From the NCBI RefSeq assembly GCF_030065885.1, contig NZ_JASJCS010000067.1, forward strand, positions 1 through 35,647: DNA of 35,647 bases. Reading direction: 5' to 3'. This DNA comes from Ilumatobacter sp. (lineage in GTDB: Bacteria; Actinomycetota; Acidimicrobiia; Acidimicrobiales; Ilumatobacteraceae). Position 1 is the stretch's first letter. Every line of letters begins with the position of its first letter. Positions 32,523-35,647 of the stretch are shown piece after piece. Below the pieces are notes generated by a model, which worked only from the letters and a program-made list of their open reading frames with translations, made no database searches and was not told the origin of the DNA. The position numbers were made by a program, and so were the translations under genes.

Positions 32523-34850
32523 GTGAGGTGCCGTGTGCTCGCGTTGTTCGCCGCGCTTGGCCTGATGGCGTGTAGCGGTGACAGCGCCACGACGCCAGCG
32601 ACTGCCGGCGAGGACATCCCGGTCGACGAGCCGACCATCGACGACGACGCACCGGGGATCGTTGTCGATCCGCTTGCTGGCTTGTCGGAGGGCGACTGGG
32701 TTGTGCCCGGTGTTCTCCCCGACGGCTATGAGATGATCGTCGCGTTCGAAGACGGTGTCGGCGGCCCTGTGGGCGGGCGTGTGCTGGTGGGCGGCGATGA
32801 TGTCGCCGAGGTGACGATCTGGGCGCGAACGTCCACCGATCAAGGTGACAGCGACGCGGCCGAGGAGGGACCGGTCACCGCGACCGAGGCGCCATCCGCG
32901 ACGGACGAGACCGTCGACGTGGCGGGGATCGAGTGGCGGGCGCGGTCGATCGTGGACGATGACGGTGTCGTGTTCGCGCATTGGCTCGAACGCGACGTCA
33001 ACGGTCGCATCGTGATGCTGGAGACGATCGGCGAGCGCGATGTGCTCATCGCGCTCGCAGCGGGTCTCGTGCCGGTTCCCGATGATGACTTCGATGTTGC
33101 GCGGCTCTCGATCGACGACGGCGAGTTCGTGACGGTGGCGAAGTTGGATGAGGTGGAGGTCGTCGCGCATGGTGTCAATGGCGTGTATTGCGTGCGCATC
33201 ATCGCCCCCAACGGTTCCGCCTCGGGGTCGTGTAGTGCGCGGACCGAGCCGCGCACTCCGGTGGTTGCCGTGATCAGCGGTATCGGTCCGGATGGTTCGT
33301 TCACGGCCGGTGTCGCCGAAGCCGACGTCGCTCGGATCGAGTTCGTCACCGACGGCGGCGACAGCATCGCCGTCGAACCCGCCGAGCTGTCGGGAACGTT
33401 CGAGCACCGCTTCTGGATCACCGCCGAATCGGTTGCCTTCGAGCGATCCGGCATCGAGCTGGCGCACATCACCTATGACAACGGTACGACGACGACCGCG
33501 CAGACCTCTGCTGTGGGCTGGCGCTGGGTTCTCGCCGCCGAAGGCGAGCAGCCGCAGAACGACGATGCCGATCCGGCGGCCCCGCCCGATCCCGGTGCTG
33601 AGCCTCCCGCCGATCTGGCGGCGGCGTTGGTCGGATGGAACTGGGAGTTCGCGGGAATCGGTCGTGTCTGCGGCGACGTGTGGTGGCAGCAGCAACAGCT
33701 CAACCAACGCCGATGCACGCAGGTGGTGGTCGATCCACAAGGCATCCCGGTCAGCTACGACCCGCTCGATCGTCGCGTCACACGAGAGCGCCGCGAGGGG
33801 ACTGAACCGGTCGCGTTCACGCTGTCCGAGGAGTACATCGATGCGTCACTGCTGGCTGCCGGCCCCGACGACGTCGTGTACTTCGCGCTCGACAACGACT
33901 GGCCGTCGCCATCGGACGTGATCGCAGTATCGCTCACAGCCGGTGACACCGGCCGCCTGATCGAACGCTTCTCAGCGCTGCTACCGATCTTCGATGCGGA
34001 CGTCTTGGCGGCCCCGACCGGCCTCGTCGTCAGCGGCTGGTACGACCAGGGCCCTCGCCCATCATTGGACGCGCCTCCTGTCGTGACGTGGGTCAGCCGA
34101 GACGGTGACACCCCGTCGCCGATTCCGCTGGGTGCATTCGACGACGCCAACAACCTCGTTCAGGCCCACAACTGGCAATGGAGAATCGATGACCGCCAGG
34201 TCATCGCCGAACAGCCCGGGATGAGTGCGGTGATGCCGACCTTCGACGGCGGATTCATCGCGACGTACTCCGAAACCACCGGTGGCATGCGTACCGAGCT
34301 CATCCGCGGCTGGCGCGACGGGACCGTCGAATACGTCGAGCTGCCCCTGGATTGGACCGCTCTCGACGGGCAACTGGTGCTCGAGCCACAAGGCACCCTA
34401 CTCGTGCCCAACGGCGACCGGTTCGCCCGACTCGCCCCGTTCGAGCACCCAGCGACCGGCTGGGACCCCGATCTGCGGATCGACATAGACGCCGGCACAG
34501 TGACACCAGTCGGCCTCGACGACTACCTCGACACTATTGACTGGCCCATCTCTGGCCAGTCGCACGTGTGGCCGTGGGGCACCAGCCCGATCACCTTCGC
34601 GAACGCAGTCGCTGGTCCACCGTCGTCGCCAGCAGAGCTACGAACGATCCACCAAGAATCCGTCGAAGACTCGATCGTCGTCGTGACCGTGACGACCGAA
34701 GGATTCCTCGACGACTCAGGACACGGCACACGTCTCGTCATGCGCATCTCCCTGGACCAACCGGGCTTCCGCATCGAGCGCATCGACTGGGCCAGCGCAT
34801 GCCAACCCAACCGTGGCCACCAGGACTACCAGGCCAGCCCCTGCAGGTAA
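32523..34850 (+). CDS. Large hypothetical lipoprotein
   Basis: This 775-residue protein has signal residues 1-16 (VRCRVLALFAALGLMA) followed by lipobox Cys17 (MACSGDS). The mature N-terminal part is acidic (EDIPVDEPTIDDDAPGIVVDP). The body is rich in beta-strand patterns and includes repeated blocks with VVSGWYDQG and FIATYSETTGG that suggest a propeller-like or beta-sandwich fold. No catalytic motif is evident. A Pro/Asp/Glu linker (PAAPPDPGAEPPAD) near residue 355 separates two halves. GTG 32523 is favoured because it places the lipobox at a normal distance; the open frame further upstream has no signal. Four cysteines in the second half might form disulfides. Probably an envelope-exposed protein of unknown role. 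Confidence 0.72.
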   Translation: MRCRVLALFAALGLMACSGDSATTPATAGEDIPVDEPTIDDDAPGIVVDPLAGLSEGDWVVPGVLPDGYEMIVAFEDGVGGPVGGRVLVGGDDVAEVTIWARTSTDQGDSDAAEEGPVTATEAPSATDETVDVAGIEWRARSIVDDDGVVFAHWLERDVNGRIVMLETIGERDVLIALAAGLVPVPDDDFDVARLSIDDGEFVTVAKLDEVEVVAHGVNGVYCVRIIAPNGSASGSCSARTEPRTPVVAVISGIGPDGSFTAGVAEADVARIEFVTDGGDSIAVEPAELSGTFEHRFWITAESVAFERSGIELAHITYDNGTTTTAQTSAVGWRWVLAAEGEQPQNDDADPAAPPDPGAEPPADLAAALVGWNWEFAGIGRVCGDVWWQQQQLNQRRCTQVVVDPQGIPVSYDPLDRRVTRERREGTEPVAFTLSEEYIDASLLAAGPDDVVYFALDNDWPSPSDVIAVSLTAGDTGRLIERFSALLPIFDADVLAAPTGLVVSGWYDQGPRPSLDAPPVVTWVSRDGDTPSPIPLGAFDDANNLVQAHNWQWRIDDRQVIAEQPGMSAVMPTFDGGFIATYSETTGGMRTELIRGWRDGTVEYVELPLDWTALDGQLVLEPQGTLLVPNGDRFARLAPFEHPATGWDPDLRIDIDAGTVTPVGLDDYLDTIDWPISGQSHVWPWGTSPITFANAVAGPPSSPAELRTIHQESVEDSIVVVTVTTEGFLDDSGHGTRLVMRISLDQPGFRIERIDWASACQPNRGHQDYQASPCR

Positions 34851-34919
34851 CCCGCTCGAGCCAAGGGGCACCTTGCGCGCCCGAGCCGGAGACGATCAGA
34901 ACGACGCAACCAAGCCTCT

Positions 34920-35209
34920 CAACATCGAGCGCATAGCCGGCAGGGAGGATGTTGGTGGGTGCACCGGGCGTGCGTGGGCCTCGATCACCGTTGGGGTTGC
35001 TGCGTAGGTTCGGCGTCGTTCCCGACCTGGTCTGACTCGCGAACCGGCTGACGCTCGGCTGTCTTTCGAATGACCGGTCGGCCGTGTTCGGGAACGGCAC
35101 CCACCGGTCGGGCGACGACTGTGATCGAGGACTGCGCCAACAGCTCTCGCAGCTGATGTCGCCGTCCCGGCAGGTGCGTGCCAACCCTGACTCCTTCAAC
35201 GTGAAAGGG
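34920..35209 (+). ncRNA. Candidate IS110 left-end region with structured (bridge-RNA-like) sequence
   Basis: The 365 bases between the lipoprotein stop and the IS110 start hold no gene. IS110-family elements carry a bridge RNA in their 5' non-coding end, and this region has fitting structure: CAACATC (34920-34926) pairing with GATGTTG (34948-34954), and a nested hairpin with ACCGGT arms at 35073-35078 and 35103-35108 enclosing GCCGT/ACGGC (35081-35085, 35094-35098) with an internal loop. Exact RNA ends, loops and the element's left boundary cannot be set from one copy. Confidence 0.3.
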
Positions 35210-35215
35210 ATGGCA

Positions 35216-35560
35216 ATGACCATCGTAGAGAACCCCACGATCACCGTCACCGGCGGTGTCGACACCCACCTCGAGTTCCACGTCGCAGCTGCGATCGACG
35301 CGAACGGAGGTGTGCTCGGCGTCGAGACGTTCGACACCACCGTCGGCGGTTTCCGCCGCCTCGTCGCCTGGCTGGCTGGCTTCGGCACCATCAGCATGGT
35401 CGGTGTCGAGGGCACCGGCTCCTACGGTGTCGGGCTCGCTCGACACCTCACCGGCAAGGGCATCAACGTGGTCGAGGTCGACCGCCCCAACCGTCAGGCC
35501 CGTCATCGGGCCGGCAAGTCCGATGCCATCGACGTGATCGCCGCAGCGCGTGCTGCGAGG
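35216..35560 (+). pseudogene. IS110-family transposase, N-terminal remnant cut at a tRNA gene
   Basis: This 115-residue remnant is the RuvC-like DEDD domain of an IS110-family transposase. It has Asp16 (GGVDTHLEFHVAA), Glu65 (MVGVEGTGSYG), and Asp103/Asp106 (AGKSDAIDVIAAARAA). The C-terminal Tnp_20 domain with the catalytic Ser is absent. After base 35560 the sequence passes directly into the 3' end of a tRNA-Leu gene, and the frame only continues as antisense of the tRNA without a stop. Start ATG 35216 has AAAGGG at 35204-35209; ATG 35210 is less likely. It cannot transpose by itself. A structured non-coding region precedes it. Confidence 0.88.
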
Positions 35561-35646
35561 TGCCCGGGGTGGGAGTCGAACCCACACTCCACCGGAGTGG
35601 AAGGGGGGTTTAAGCCCCCCGCGTCTACCAGTTCCGCCACCCGGGC
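35561..35646 (-). tRNA. tRNA-Leu(TAA)
   Basis: The 86-base minus-strand gene folds as a class II tRNA. The acceptor is GCCCGGG with CCCGGGC and discriminator A. The anticodon stem is GGGGG/CCCCC around CTTAAAC, giving anticodon TAA. A long variable arm follows, and the T arm is GTGGG-TTCGACT-CCCAC. The long variable arm and anticodon identify leucine (UUA codons). CCA is not encoded; the sequence after the discriminator is CCT. Its 3' end abuts the IS110 remnant, and its 5' end is one base from the window edge. Confidence 0.95.
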
Positions 35647-35647
35647 G

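Noticed and set aside
35561-35647. C-terminal part of the IS110 transposase continuing past 35560
   Set aside because: The open frame here is the antisense of the tRNA-Leu gene; the residues (RCPGWESNPHS and onward) do not match the transposase family.

Overview
The window is a high-GC (roughly 70 percent by eye), densely packed chromosomal segment from an actinobacterium. The closest feel is Acidimicrobiia (Ilumatobacter-like). This is inferred from the many GTG starts, four-base ATGA/GTGA gene overlaps, mycobacterial-type FadE acyl-CoA dehydrogenases, a mycothiol-linked DinB-fold protein (TIGR03084-like), an F420-type luciferase-family oxidoreductase and an MprAB-like two-component system. 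I could not run a search, so the taxonomy is tentative.

Region 1 (1-12.6 kb) is mostly acyl-CoA and isoprenoid/branched-chain catabolism. It holds the 3' end of an acyl-CoA dehydrogenase, an SLC13-type permease with TrkA-C domains, a secreted acidic repeat protein, a minus-strand operon (TIGR03084-like protein then acyl-CoA dehydrogenase), a HAD hydrolase, a type IV pilin-like protein, and a three-gene operon: acyl-CoA carboxylase carboxyltransferase, biotin carboxylase/carrier, and an AtuA-like protein. Two divergent intergenic regions here share an unusual operator-like element: two GGTACC half-sites exactly 20 bp apart. It suggests that the dehydrogenase operon and the carboxylase/AtuA operon belong to one regulon.

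Region 2 (12.6-20.7 kb) holds a LysR regulator with a perfect palindrome in its promoter, overlapped by an NYN/YacP-like RNase gene that is followed by four 15-bp tandem repeats. Then come an AlkZ-like winged-helix protein, a nitroreductase and a DedA protein (all minus). A TetR regulator diverges from a ferredoxin-P450-methyltransferase operon, and two overlapping crcB (fluoride channel) genes follow.

Region 3 (20.7-30.7 kb) holds an OmpR-type response regulator and its histidine kinase, a secreted helical protein that is a plausible target of that system, a tandem universal stress protein, a dCache-GGDEF diguanylate cyclase, an LLM oxidoreductase, and a PcrA/UvrD helicase. The helicase is interrupted at motif III by a 353-residue intein. 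The intein's central insertion looks like a GIY-YIG-type nuclease rather than the usual LAGLIDADG.

Region 4 (30.7-35.6 kb) looks accessory: three genes of unknown function, two of them lipoproteins, then the 5' part of an IS110-family transposase with a structured 5' non-coding region (possible bridge-RNA locus). The transposase is cut off exactly at the 3' end of a tRNA-Leu(TAA) gene that closes the window. The tRNA end is a plausible island boundary.
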